Source: Polyangium mundeleinium
Lineage (GTDB): Bacteria; Myxococcota_A; Polyangia; Polyangiales; Polyangiaceae
Reading direction: 5' to 3'
Assembly (NCBI RefSeq): GCF_028369105.1
Contig: NZ_JAQNDO010000001.1
Location: forward strand, 12,556,501-12,620,500
Length of the DNA stretch: 64,000 bases
The notes beneath the pieces are model-generated. The model was not told where the DNA came from and did not search any database. It worked only from the letters and a program-made list of their open reading frames with translations. Below are positions 52,037 to 60,910 of the stretch, in pieces. Every line of letters begins with the position of its first letter. The stretch's first letter is position 1. The translations under genes and the position numbers were made by a program.

Positions 52037-53506
52037 TCAGAACTGGAAGTACACGAACGGAACGGCCTTCACGCTCGCCGCCTCGTGCAGCACGACGGCG
52101 ACGAGGAAGAGCATGGCACCCTGCGCGGGGGCCGGCAGGGCCGCAAACGCGGCGCGCAGCCGATCGTAGATCACGCGCGGCGTGTGATGCACGGCGATCC
52201 CGAGCGCGAGCAGGGCTGCGACGATGGGCGGCAGGTTCGGATGGAAGGTCGTCGCGGTCGAGATCTGCTTGAGGACACGCGTGCCGATGTCGAAGGTCGG
52301 GGCGCGGAAGAAGATCCACGCGAGGCAGACGTAGTGGAACGTAAGGATCACGCCGAGAGGCTTCGGCAGGAGGCGCTTCGGCTTGCCCGCGCTCTTGCCG
52401 CCGGCACGCTCGACGGCGCGCGTCACGGCGAGACCGAGCCCGTGCAAGAAACCCCAGAAGACGAACGTCCACGACGCGCCGTGCCAGAGGCCGCCGAGCA
52501 GCATCGTGAGCATGAGGTTGCGGTACGTGGCGAGGTTCGAACCGCGGTTGCCGCCGAGCGGGATGTAGAGGTAGTCGCGCAGCCAGCTCGACAGCGAGAT
52601 GTGCCAGCGGCGCCAGAACTCGGCAAGGTTCGACGAGGTGTAGGGCGCGTCGAAGTTCGGCGGGAAGCGCACGCCGAGCAGGAGGGCCGAGCCGATGGCG
52701 ATGTCGCTGTAGCCCGAGAAGTCGCAGTAGATCTGGACGGCGTAGCCGTAGACGCCCGCGAGCACCTCGACCGCGGAGTAGTTCTCCGGGCGCTCGAAGA
52801 CACGATCGACGAGGTGGATTGCGAGCTGATCGGCGAAGACGACCTTCTTCAGGAGCCCGACCGCGATGAGGAACAGGGCCTCGGCGCCGACGTGGCTCGG
52901 CAGGGAGGGGACGGCTTCGAGCTGCGGCAAAAGATCCCGCGGGCGAACGATCGGACCGGCGACGAGGTGCGGGAAAAACGAGACGAAGAGCAGGTACCGG
53001 AGGTAGCTGCGGTGGGCCGGGAGATCGCCGCGGTAGACGTCGATGACATAGCTCATCGACTCGAACGTGAAGAACGAGATGCCGACGGGCGGGAGCAGGA
53101 CGCGCATCGCGTCGCGCGTCTGCGGCGTCGTGCCCGTGAACCACGCGCGGAGGAGCTCGACGTTCTCGACGCCGAAGTTCCAGTACTTGAAGAAGCCGAG
53201 GAAGCCGAGGTTGAGGACGACGGTGATCGTCAGGAGCGCCTTGCGGCGCGAGGCGCTCGGCTCGTTCGCGATGATGCGGGCGAGGAAGAAGTCGACGGTC
53301 GACGAGCCGAAGATGAGCGGCAGATACCGCCAGTCCCAGGCGGCGTAGAAGCCGTAACTCATCACAAGGAGGAAGATGATGCGCGGCCACGAGGCGAGGA
53401 GGCGCCCGCCGTCCGTCGCAAACGAGGGGCGGAGGGCCGAAAGGCCCCACCAACCGACGAACGCAACAGCGAAGAAAACCGCGTACTCGATGCTGATGAA
53501 GTTCAC
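52037..53506 (-). CDS. MBOAT-family membrane-bound O-acyltransferase (AlgI-like)
   Basis: A 489-residue polytopic membrane enzyme. It begins MNFISIEYAVFFAVAFVGWW and shows the family's ordered motifs: YLPLIFGSSTVDFFLA, GFFKYWNF, LPPVGISFFTFESMSYVIDVYRG, FFPHLVAGPIVRP, QIYCDFSGYSDIAIGSA, EFWRRWHISLSSWLRDYLYIPLGGN, and the catalytic His in GLWHGASWTFVFWGFLHG. Such proteins move acyl groups across or along the membrane to exported glycans or lipids. A periplasmic AlgJ/AlgX-type partner is not visible; three small envelope proteins follow instead. It is divergent from the membrane protein gene at 53558. Confidence 0.93.
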   Translation of the reverse strand: MNFISIEYAVFFAVAFVGWWGLSALRPSFATDGGRLLASWPRIIFLLVMSYGFYAAWDWRYLPLIFGSSTVDFFLARIIANEPSASRRKALLTITVVLNLGFLGFFKYWNFGVENVELLRAWFTGTTPQTRDAMRVLLPPVGISFFTFESMSYVIDVYRGDLPAHRSYLRYLLFVSFFPHLVAGPIVRPRDLLPQLEAVPSLPSHVGAEALFLIAVGLLKKVVFADQLAIHLVDRVFERPENYSAVEVLAGVYGYAVQIYCDFSGYSDIAIGSALLLGVRFPPNFDAPYTSSNLAEFWRRWHISLSSWLRDYLYIPLGGNRGSNLATYRNLMLTMLLGGLWHGASWTFVFWGFLHGLGLAVTRAVERAGGKSAGKPKRLLPKPLGVILTFHYVCLAWIFFRAPTFDIGTRVLKQISTATTFHPNLPPIVAALLALGIAVHHTPRVIYDRLRAAFAALPAPAQGAMLFLVAVVLHEAASVKAVPFVYFQF

Positions 53507-53557
53507 GAGCGGGCCGCATGTTGAACGGCGCGGGCTGCCGTGCCAAGGATTACGGTG

Positions 53558-54103
53558 ATGCTCGGGCGCCTGATCGTAGGGATCCTCAAAGGCCTCGTCG
53601 TAGGCGGGCTCATCGGGTTCGGGCTTTTGCAGCTCGGATTTGCCGTCCTTCCTGCGTGGCTCGCGTACATCGCCGCCGCGGTGACCGGCGTCGTGATCGG
53701 CCTCATCGCAGGCAAACCCATCTGGGCGAAGGACGCGAAGATCGAGGCCGGGATGAAGGCCGGCGTCGGCGCGCTGCTCGGCGCCGGGCTCATGTTCGCC
53801 GCGCGCAAGTGGCTGACGATGTACCTCCCAACCGATCTGCTGAGCCAGGTCGGCGTGATGGCGAAGAGCGAGACGATCCAGCTCGGCTACTTTCCGATCA
53901 CCTCGCTCGCCGCGATCGCCGCGGTGCTCGGCGGCTTCTACGACGCGGACAACACGCCCGAGCCCGAGGGCGAGGCGAAAGAAGAGGCCAAGGCCCCGCC
54001 CGCGAAGGCCGGGTCACAGAAACGCATCGCGCAGCCGGCCGCGGATGAGCTCGACGAGGATTTCGACGACACGTCGGCGGACGAAAAAAAGGCGAAGAAG
54101 TAG
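53558..54103 (+). CDS. Small membrane protein
   Basis: A 181-residue protein with about four hydrophobic segments in its first 130 residues (LIVGILKGLVVGGLIGFGLL, WLAYIAAAVTGVVIGLIAG, VGALLGAGLMFAA, ITSLAAIAAVLGGFY) and a charged, disordered C-terminus rich in Glu, Ala and Lys. I do not recognise a family. ATG 53558 is preferred because AAGGA lies 8 nt upstream; GTG 53540 is the alternative. The stop is 4 nt before the GTG of the deacetylase gene, so the two are likely co-translated and the protein may work with it at the membrane. Confidence 0.72.
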   Translation: MLGRLIVGILKGLVVGGLIGFGLLQLGFAVLPAWLAYIAAAVTGVVIGLIAGKPIWAKDAKIEAGMKAGVGALLGAGLMFAARKWLTMYLPTDLLSQVGVMAKSETIQLGYFPITSLAAIAAVLGGFYDADNTPEPEGEAKEEAKAPPAKAGSQKRIAQPAADELDEDFDDTSADEKKAKK

Positions 54104-54107
54104 AGCG

Positions 54108-54914
54108 GTGCCGCCCGCGCGGATCCTGTTCTACGCGGCGACGTTCGGGGCCCTCGCGCTCGTCGCGCGTTCGCTCTTGATCGGGCCCGTGCCCACGTGG
54201 ATCACGCTCGCCACGCTCGCCGCGTACACGGCGATCGTCCTCTCCGGCGTGTTCATCCTGCGCCTCCGCATGTTCGTCGACGCCGTTTGCCGCGGGCCCG
54301 ACGACGCGCGCGGCGTGGCCCTGACCTTCGACGACGGGCCGAACCCCACGCACACACCGAAGGTGCTCGACCTGCTCGACCAGGCGAAGGTCAAGGCGAC
54401 GTTTTTCGTGATCGGCGAGAAGGCCGAGGCGCACCCGGAGCTCGTGCGCGACATCGTGGCGCGAGGGCACACGCTCGCCTCGCACGGCTACGCGCACCCG
54501 CGGACGTTCGCCATGTTGCCCACGTCCGCCGTGCGTGCGGACGTCGAGCGATCCCTCGTGGTGCTGGAAAAGATCACGGGCCACCGGCCGACCCTGTTCC
54601 GGCCGCCGATCGGGCACACGAACCCGCGCATCGCGAAGGTCGTGGACGAGCTCGATCTGACCGTGGTCGGCTGGTCGGTTCGGGCGATCGACGGGCTCGC
54701 CTCCGCGGACGCGACGCAGGTGACGGCGCGCGTCATGCGCGGCCTCGAAGACGGGGCGATCGTGCTCCTGCACGACGCGGCCGAGCGCGATGATCACGTG
54801 CCGGCGAGCCTCGCCGCGTTGCCGAAGATCCTCGAAGGCATGCGGGCGAGGAACCTCGCGGGCGTGGCGGTCACGGATTTCGTGGAAGGAAGCCGCGAGG
54901 AAGGTGCGGCCTAG
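54108..54914 (+). CDS. Membrane-anchored polysaccharide deacetylase (NodB fold)
   Basis: A 268-residue carbohydrate esterase family 4 protein that removes N- or O-acetyl groups from a cell-surface polymer. Two N-terminal helices (ILFYAATFGALALVARSL and LATLAAYTAIVLSGVFIL) anchor it. The catalytic domain has all NodB motifs: ALTFDDGPNPTHT (base Asp plus metal Asp), SHGYAHP (metal His pair), FRPPIGHTN, VVGWSVRAIDG and IVLLHDA. The active site is therefore predicted to be functional and outside the cytoplasm. GTG 54108 follows the preceding stop by 4 nt and gives a sensible membrane N-terminus; the frame is open back to ATG 54045, overlapping that gene. Confidence 0.9.
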   Translation: MPPARILFYAATFGALALVARSLLIGPVPTWITLATLAAYTAIVLSGVFILRLRMFVDAVCRGPDDARGVALTFDDGPNPTHTPKVLDLLDQAKVKATFFVIGEKAEAHPELVRDIVARGHTLASHGYAHPRTFAMLPTSAVRADVERSLVVLEKITGHRPTLFRPPIGHTNPRIAKVVDELDLTVVGWSVRAIDGLASADATQVTARVMRGLEDGAIVLLHDAAERDDHVPASLAALPKILEGMRARNLAGVAVTDFVEGSREEGAA

Positions 54915-54950
54915 GGCCCCGAAGAGCGCTACGAACGAAGACAGATCGAC

Positions 54951-55772
54951 ATGGTGCCTTCTCGCCCGAGCCTGACCCTCTTCGCCCACCTCGTCTCGCG
55001 CCCCGAGTCGGAGATCGATCTCGTGCAAGCCTCGCTCGTCTTCGCGGAGAGCGAGTACCCGTCGCTCGACGTCGCGCGGTACGTGGCGACGCTCGAAGCG
55101 CTCGGCCGCGCGGCGGCTCGGCGCATCGCCCAGGCCGCGCCGCACGGGACGACGGAGGAGCGCGTGCGCGTGGTGCTCGAATGGCTCTACGGCTCGCAAG
55201 GCTTCCGCGGCAACGCCGAGGAGTACTACGACCCGCGCAACAGCTACCTGAACGAGGTGCTCGATCGGAAGAAGGGCATCCCGATCACGCTCGCCGTCGT
55301 GCTGCTCGACGTGGCGACACGCGCGGGGATCGACGCGAAGGGGATCTCGTTCCCGGGGCATTTTCTGGTCGGCGCGGGGGAGCGGCAGAAGGAAGCATCG
55401 CGACCGGGGTTCGGAGCGGAGGGCACCGTCAGGCGACCCGGAGCCCCGAGCGTCAACCTTGTGATCGATCCGTTCCACGGGCGGATCCTCGCCGGGCAGG
55501 AGCTCGAAGCCCTGCACGCGCGCGTGACGGGCGCGGGGCCGCGGGTCGATCCACGCCTGCTCGAACCTTGCAGCAAGCGCCAGATCCTCGCCCGCATGCT
55601 CTCGAACCTCCGCAGCATCCACGCGTCGCGCAACGACGACGAACGGCTGCGCAACGTGCTCGAACACCTCGTCGCGATTGCGCCGTCGCCGGAGCTCTCC
55701 CGCGAGCTCGATCGGCTCGGCGGCAGCCGCGCGATCCTCGCCCGGCCCACCCCGAACCGCTCGTTCAACTGA
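54951..55772 (+). CDS. SirB1-family transglutaminase-like protein
   Basis: A 273-residue cytoplasmic protein of the SirB1 family. The N-terminal transglutaminase-like core has the family signature EYYDPRNSYLNEVLDRKKGIP followed by ITLAVVLLDVATRAGI and the GISFPGHFLVG strand. A C-terminal helical part (SNLRSIHASRNDDERLRNVLEHLVAIAPSP) resembles a TPR. The catalytic Cys of true transglutaminases is not obvious in the core, as is usual for this family, whose role is poorly known. The 3' end overlaps the convergent histidine kinase gene by 8 nt. Confidence 0.85.
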   Translation: MVPSRPSLTLFAHLVSRPESEIDLVQASLVFAESEYPSLDVARYVATLEALGRAAARRIAQAAPHGTTEERVRVVLEWLYGSQGFRGNAEEYYDPRNSYLNEVLDRKKGIPITLAVVLLDVATRAGIDAKGISFPGHFLVGAGERQKEASRPGFGAEGTVRRPGAPSVNLVIDPFHGRILAGQELEALHARVTGAGPRVDPRLLEPCSKRQILARMLSNLRSIHASRNDDERLRNVLEHLVAIAPSPELSRELDRLGGSRAILARPTPNRSFN

Positions 55773-56910
55773 GGTCCTTCGCGGCGAGCGGGACCGTGAA
55801 GGAGAAGCGCCCGCCCGCGCCCTCCTCGCCGTGCTCGACGCCGATCGATCCGCCCACGGATTCGAGCAAGCCCCGGCAAACCGCGAGCCCGAGGCCCGTC
55901 CCTTTGCCGACCTCCTTCGTCGTGGTGAAGGGTTCGAAGAGGTGATCGCGGATGGCCGGCGCGACGCCGGGGCCGTTGTCGTGGACCTCGACGCGCACGC
56001 CCTCGGGCGCGCGGCGGGCGACGAGATCGATACGTCCTCCGGGCTTCGGAACGGCATCGGCCGCATTGAGGAGCAGGTTCAAGAGGACCTGCACGAGGCG
56101 CTCCTCGGAGAGCGCGACGAGCGGGAGATGCTTGTCGACGTCGAGCGTGATGGCCACGTCGCGGAGCGCCTTCTGCGGTTTGACGAGGGCGAGCGCGGCG
56201 TCGAGCGCTTGCGCGAGTGATCCGCCGATCTCGGGGGCTCGACCGCCGCGCACGCTCGTCGCGGGACGCGCGAAGTCGAGCAGATCGCGCAGGATGCTGT
56301 GGATGCGCTCGGTCTCGCGCTTCATGCGTTGCAGGAAGTCGCGCTGATCGCCCTCGTCGAGGTCGCCGGCGAGGAGCAGCTCTTCGAAGCCGAGCAGCGC
56401 GGCGATGGGGTTTCCGATCTCGTGCGCGAGCCCGGCCGCGAGTCGTCCCACGGAGGCGAGGCGCTCCGAACGCACGAGCCGCTCCTGCGCGCGTTCGAGC
56501 TCCTTCGCATACCGCGTGGCCTCGTCGATCTTCACGCGCAGGCTCTCCTCGTCGGCGCGCAGGCGCTCGGTCATGCGCGCCACGCTGTCGGCAAGCTCGG
56601 TGAACTCCCGCGCGCCCGCGCGAGGCAACTCGAGCCGCCGCGCGCCCTCCGCCACGCGGCCTGCAGCGCGTGAGAGGCGCTCGATCGGATCGACCACGAG
56701 CCGCGTCATCGCGAGGTACATGAAGACGAGGAGCGCGAGGGCGAAGATGCCCATGTAGAGCGCAAGGAGCCGGACGAGAGGCGCCGTGGGGATGACGCCG
56801 GCCATGCTGGCGCGGTGCAAGCTGACGACGGCGAAGAAGAGCGGCAGGAAGGCGAGGACGAGCAGCGTGCCGAGCGCGACGAGGAGCTGAAGGCGGATGC
56901 CGGGGCGCAC
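55765..56910 (-). CDS. Orphan sensor histidine kinase
   Basis: A 381-residue two-component kinase. Two membrane helices (about 7-30 and 48-70) flank a very short external loop, so it probably senses within or near the membrane. A HAMP-like linker (RLVVDPIERLSRAAGRVAEG) and a coiled helix follow, then the dimerisation domain with the phospho-acceptor His in GLAHEIGNPIAALLGF. The ATPase domain has the N box (LLNLLLNAADAV), G1 (DNGPGV) and G2 (GKGTGLGLAVCRGLLESVGG). All catalytic boxes are intact. No response regulator gene is adjacent, so its partner is elsewhere. The start is a GTG at 56910. Confidence 0.92.
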   Translation of the reverse strand: MRPGIRLQLLVALGTLLVLAFLPLFFAVVSLHRASMAGVIPTAPLVRLLALYMGIFALALLVFMYLAMTRLVVDPIERLSRAAGRVAEGARRLELPRAGAREFTELADSVARMTERLRADEESLRVKIDEATRYAKELERAQERLVRSERLASVGRLAAGLAHEIGNPIAALLGFEELLLAGDLDEGDQRDFLQRMKRETERIHSILRDLLDFARPATSVRGGRAPEIGGSLAQALDAALALVKPQKALRDVAITLDVDKHLPLVALSEERLVQVLLNLLLNAADAVPKPGGRIDLVARRAPEGVRVEVHDNGPGVAPAIRDHLFEPFTTTKEVGKGTGLGLAVCRGLLESVGGSIGVEHGEEGAGGRFSFTVPLAAKDLS

Positions 56911-57042
56911 CTCGTTACGGTGCGGGGCTCCGGTCGGGCCGACCAGAGCGATCTTTCACGATCCGGAAAATCGCCGGACCTGCGCGCGTCTCTCCCCGCG
57001 TGATGCAGCAGGGAGCAGGCCGCGAGGGGTCGAGCGCTCCGC

Positions 57043-57996
57043 TCACTCGGGCGACAACCCGCACACCGGCGCGCCATCCACGCAGGAGGACGTGCAGTCG
57101 TACGACGACAAACACGGTGAGCCCGCGCATAACGAACTGAGGCCGGTGCACTTGGCCTTGCAAACTCCGGTCGTGGTGAAACCATCGTTGTTCGACCACG
57201 ACGTGGTGCTGATCGACGTGTTGCACACCTGGCACTTGTTGCTCAAATTGACCACGCCGTTCGCGTAGGTCGCGCCGCCGATCGTGCAGGTCGCCGCTGG
57301 CTGGACCCACGTCACCACGATCTCGTTGCTGGTGGACACGAAGTTTTGGTGCGTCGAGCGGACTCGATACGTCTCCGTGCCGGGCGTCGAGTTGTTCGCG
57401 GTATACGTTTGCACATTGCTGCTCACGTTCTGCCAGCTGCCATTCCCGAGCTTGACCTGCCAGGCGAAGCTCCCGGATCCGTCGCAGTGCCGCGTGCCGT
57501 GCGGCCCCGGGGCGACGAGGGACACGGCCTGATTCACCGGGACCGTGTGCGAGGACGGGCTGATCGTGAAGGATGCGCGGTGATCGTAAACGATGTGCGC
57601 CTTCGGGTCGGCGGTATTGCCGGTGTGGAAGTCCGAATCGTGGACGACCATCGCGTTCAGGGTGCAGGTCTCCTCGGACAAGGTGCGGCTGATGCAGGGA
57701 CCGCTGGACGGCACTTGGCTCGTGGACCAGGAGACCTGCCATTGGACGGAGGTAGGATTCGAGGTGGTGGGGACATGCGTCGCGTGTCCAGAGCCGAGGC
57801 ACCACGTCACGGTCTTCGGCCACGTATTCACGCCCGACGGGGTCTCGTTCACCGTCAGCATGTCCTTGGTGATCGTGAAAGCGAGCTGCGCCTCGTCCGT
57901 GAACTCCTCGTCCTCGTATACGTCGGGCGCGCCGATACACGCGGCGACGAGCGGGGCGAGAAGCAGCAGCGCGGACCGGAGCCGGTCGAGTCTCAT
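57043..57996 (-). CDS. Secreted Cys-rich lipoprotein
   Basis: A 317-residue product with signal MRLDRLRSALLLLAPLVAAC (lipobox VAAC, Cys20). The mature protein opens with an acidic patch (DVYEDEEFTDEAQ). It continues as beta-rich, Ser/Thr-rich sequence with an Ig-like stretch near SFTISPSSHTVPVNQAVSLV, and ends in a Cys-rich tail (CTIGGATYANG, CQVCNT, CAGSPCLSSYDCTSSC). Such tails are common in exported myxobacterial proteins. No catalytic motif is seen. ATG 57996 is preferred over an open extension to 58092, which would bury the signal. Confidence 0.75.
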   Translation of the reverse strand: MRLDRLRSALLLLAPLVAACIGAPDVYEDEEFTDEAQLAFTITKDMLTVNETPSGVNTWPKTVTWCLGSGHATHVPTTSNPTSVQWQVSWSTSQVPSSGPCISRTLSEETCTLNAMVVHDSDFHTGNTADPKAHIVYDHRASFTISPSSHTVPVNQAVSLVAPGPHGTRHCDGSGSFAWQVKLGNGSWQNVSSNVQTYTANNSTPGTETYRVRSTHQNFVSTSNEIVVTWVQPAATCTIGGATYANGVVNLSNKCQVCNTSISTTSWSNNDGFTTTGVCKAKCTGLSSLCAGSPCLSSYDCTSSCVDGAPVCGLSPE

Positions 57997-58305
57997 CGAG
58001 GTATGTACCGTTCTTTTCTCGGAGGGGTGGTTCTCGGCACGCGAGCACCGACGACTCTGCAAACGGTACGCCTCGACGGAAAAATCAAACAACTTTCGGG
58101 ATCAAACTTTTCGCGTTTTCATTTCGCAACCGGGCAACACGTTCGAGCGCGTGTGGCAATGCCCGTTGACCACCGTCCTCGCATTCGTCTTCACCCAGAC
58201 CGCTGCGCGCCCCCATCCACCCCCCCCGCCTCCGCCGGGGGGGGACCGATGTCCCAAAACTAGGCCCGCTCCTCTGCCCTCTGATACGGGACCGGTCGCA
58301 CCCAA
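57997..58305. other. Divergent intergenic region with a C8/G8 inverted repeat
   Basis: About 310 nt between the Cys-rich lipoprotein gene and the GGDEF gene. It must hold both promoters; A/T-rich patches near 58080-58130 (e.g. AAAAATCAAACAACTTT) are the best places for them. The standout structure is the homopolymer inverted repeat at 58220-58244. Confidence 0.45.
58220..58244. repeat. C8-(9 nt)-G8 inverted repeat
   Basis: Eight C (58220-58227), nine spacer bases and eight G (58237-58244) form a perfect all-GC stem 62 nt upstream of the GGDEF gene. It could be a strong hairpin in the leader RNA or a slippage-prone tract. No T-run follows, so it is not a standard terminator. Confidence 0.6.
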
Positions 58306-60468
58306 ATGGCTCCGCTCGTGGTCCTCGTGCTCAAGCTTCGGCGCCTTGGCCGCGCGGCCTTGCCGCTCCTCTCTGCGATCGGCCTCGGCGCGATCGTCGT
58401 TGCGTCCACGGCGAGCCCGCTCTCGCTCTGGATCGAAGCGCCTGCCTCGGCGCTCCTGCTCGGCATGCTCGCGGCGCGCGCGTCGCGACGTTCCCGGGCG
58501 ATCGAGGGCACGCTCCGCCTCGACCTCGAGGTCGGCGCGCTCTTCACCGTGCTCGTCTACGCGATCGTGACGCGCAGCGACGGCGCGCTCGACGGGCGCC
58601 TCTACCCGCTCGTCTACGTGTGCGTGGGCCTCGTGAGCGCGTTCGCGCGCCCGATCGCCACGGTCCTCCTCCTCGCCTTCGCGCTCGGGCTCGACGCCTC
58701 CGTGCGGCACTGGGCCATGCTCGCGTCGAGCTTCGACCGGCTCGCCTACGCGGGCGCGTTCATGGTCGTGTTCGCCTCGTTCAACGCGCTGCTCCTGCGC
58801 GCCGAGATCGCCCGCGCGAGGAGCGCGCTGAAGGAGCGCATCCAGGCCGAGGTGGAAAAACTTCGCGACGACGCGCGGAGCTATCGGCTGCTCGGCGCGC
58901 CGGCCGGCGGGCGCAACGCGTCGCGGGCGAACGATGAAGAGCGGCTCGTGCGCTCGGGCGTGGAGGAGATCCACCAGTCCGTGCTCTTCGCGCTGCGGCT
59001 GCTCCGGCAGGCGATGAACCTGCACACGGCCGTCCTGCTCTGGCAAAACGACGCCGGGACGCACCTGCGCATCAGCGAGCTGTCGACCGACGATCCGAAC
59101 GTCGCCGAGGGCCCCTTCCTCGCGGGTGACGGCATCTTCGGCGCGGCGATCACGCAACGCGAGGCCGTCGCGCTCCGGGGCCTCGAGCCGCGCCACAAGC
59201 TCCCCTACTACACGGGCCCCTGCCCCGTGCGCGCCGCGCTCGCGCTCCCGGTCTTCGAACACGGCTCCATCCGCGGCGTGCTCGTCCTCGACCGCCTCAC
59301 CGACGAGCCCTTTGGCCTCAAAGAACAGGAGCTCGCCATGGAGGCCTGCCGCTACGCGGTGCGGGCCATCCAGAACGAGCGTGTGTTCGTGCAGCTCGAG
59401 CGCGCCAAGGTGGAGCAGGGCCGGCTCTACCGCGCGGTCGAGAGCCTCAACGCTGCGACGACCGAGGCCGAGGTCGTGGAGTCGGGCCTGCGCACGGCGC
59501 GCGAGATCACGAGTGTCGACTTCGCCGCGGTCACGCTCTACGACGAGTCGCAGAAGGCCCACGAGATCCGCGCCGTCAGCGGCGGCGACGAGGCGAACCT
59601 CGTCGGCCAGCGCTACAAGCAGAACGCTGGCCTCGTCTCGATGGCGCTCGAAAACAAGCACCCGCTGCCCTACCGCGGCGAGTACGACGAGAAGCGCCAG
59701 ATCGTCTTCACGAAGAAGCTCGCGCCGCCGAGCATGCCCTCGATGATCGTCCTGCCGATGCTGGTGCACGACAAGCCCCTCGGCACGCTCGTCCTCGGCT
59801 CACGCCGCCGCGCCGCGTTCGGCGACGCCGCGCGCAGCACGCTCGAAGTGCTCACGAGCCACGTCGCGGTCTCGCTCGCGAACGCGCGCATGATGCGCAG
59901 GCTCGAAGAGATGGCCACGCTCGACAGCATGACGGGCCTCTACAACAAGCGCGCGATGCTGGAGATCGCCGACCAGAAGATCAAGGCGGCCAAGCGCTTC
60001 GGCCGCAAGCTCAGCGTGCTCGTGACGGACATCGACCACTTCAAGAAGGTCAACGACACCTACGGGCACGACGCGGGCGACGTGATCATCAAGGGCCTCG
60101 GCGAGATCCTCCGTCGCGAACGGCGCGCGACCGACGCCACGGCGCGCTTCGGCGGCGAGGAGTTCGTGGTGATCTGCGAGGAGACGGACGCGCGCGGCGC
60201 GATGCTGCTGGCCGAGCGGGTGCGCGAGGAGCTCGGCAAGACGATCTTCCACGCGCCGAAGCCCGGCCCGGACGGTCAGCCCGTGACGATCCGCGTGACC
60301 TGCTCGATCGGCGTGGCGAGCTTCCCCGAGGCCGGCGAGACCTGGGAAGACCTCTTCAAGGCGGCGGACGAGGCCCTCTACGCCTCGAAGCGCGGCGGCC
60401 GGAACCGCGTCACCGCCCACGCGGCCCTGCCTCGGGCCGCGGGCTCGAAAGCGCAACACGCGGCTTGA
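58306..60468 (+). CDS. Membrane-bound GAF-GAF-GGDEF diguanylate cyclase
   Basis: A 720-residue enzyme predicted to make cyclic di-GMP from two GTP. The first 170 or so residues hold about six membrane helices (e.g. ALPLLSAIGLGAIVVAS and LAYAGAFMVVFASFNALLL). A coiled linker and two GAF-like sensory domains follow (about 210-365 and 380-525). The cyclase domain starts near DSMTGLYNKRAM and has the metal Asp in VTDIDHFKKVNDTYGHDAGD, the GGEEF signature and CSIGVASFPE. An RATD motif five residues before GGEEF matches the RxxD inhibitory site, so product feedback is likely. All catalytic residues are present. It stands alone, divergent from the lipoprotein gene. Confidence 0.94.
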   Translation: MAPLVVLVLKLRRLGRAALPLLSAIGLGAIVVASTASPLSLWIEAPASALLLGMLAARASRRSRAIEGTLRLDLEVGALFTVLVYAIVTRSDGALDGRLYPLVYVCVGLVSAFARPIATVLLLAFALGLDASVRHWAMLASSFDRLAYAGAFMVVFASFNALLLRAEIARARSALKERIQAEVEKLRDDARSYRLLGAPAGGRNASRANDEERLVRSGVEEIHQSVLFALRLLRQAMNLHTAVLLWQNDAGTHLRISELSTDDPNVAEGPFLAGDGIFGAAITQREAVALRGLEPRHKLPYYTGPCPVRAALALPVFEHGSIRGVLVLDRLTDEPFGLKEQELAMEACRYAVRAIQNERVFVQLERAKVEQGRLYRAVESLNAATTEAEVVESGLRTAREITSVDFAAVTLYDESQKAHEIRAVSGGDEANLVGQRYKQNAGLVSMALENKHPLPYRGEYDEKRQIVFTKKLAPPSMPSMIVLPMLVHDKPLGTLVLGSRRRAAFGDAARSTLEVLTSHVAVSLANARMMRRLEEMATLDSMTGLYNKRAMLEIADQKIKAAKRFGRKLSVLVTDIDHFKKVNDTYGHDAGDVIIKGLGEILRRERRATDATARFGGEEFVVICEETDARGAMLLAERVREELGKTIFHAPKPGPDGQPVTIRVTCSIGVASFPEAGETWEDLFKAADEALYASKRGGRNRVTAHAALPRAAGSKAQHAA

Positions 60469-60511
60469 TGGTGGCTTGCGAGCGCGCTGACACGACCCAT
60501 ACACTCTAGGC

Positions 60512-60904
60512 ATGAGCGCGAACGACGATCGGGACGACCGCAACGAGCAGTCCGAACGGGCGAAGACGCACCTGGTGCAGGGCCTCGGCCACTTGTTCCG
60601 CGCAGCCACGATGGCGGCGACCGGGATCAAGAAGGAGCTCGATCGGTCGGACGTGGGCAAGCAAGTCGAGGTCGCAGGTCGCGAGATCTACCGCGCCGCG
60701 AACAACGTGGTGAGCCGGCTGGGGACGGAGATCCTGTTCGGGTCGAAGGACAAGGACAAGGACAAGAAGCGCGAGCCCGAGCCGGGGGACGAGCGCAAAG
60801 ACGATCGTGATCCGCCGCGCTACCCGCCGGGGCAAAAGCCGAAGGGGCCGACGGAGGAGGATCCGGGGTTCCGGATCATGACGGACGACGATCAGCCGAA
60901 GTAG
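60512..60904 (+). CDS. Small charged protein of unknown function
   Basis: A 130-residue soluble protein. A helical N-terminal half (AKTHLVQGLGHLFRAATMAATGIKK, VGKQVEVAGREIYRAANNV) is followed by a disordered, highly charged tail with DKDKDKKREPEP and PPRYPPGQKPKGP. I do not recognise a family; the helical part looks like a conserved core and the tail low-complexity. It follows the GGDEF gene by 43 nt on the same strand and may share its transcript. It converges with the helical-repeat gene 6 nt downstream. Confidence 0.65.
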   Translation: MSANDDRDDRNEQSERAKTHLVQGLGHLFRAATMAATGIKKELDRSDVGKQVEVAGREIYRAANNVVSRLGTEILFGSKDKDKDKKREPEPGDERKDDRDPPRYPPGQKPKGPTEEDPGFRIMTDDDQPK

Positions 60905-60910
60905 AGGGGA

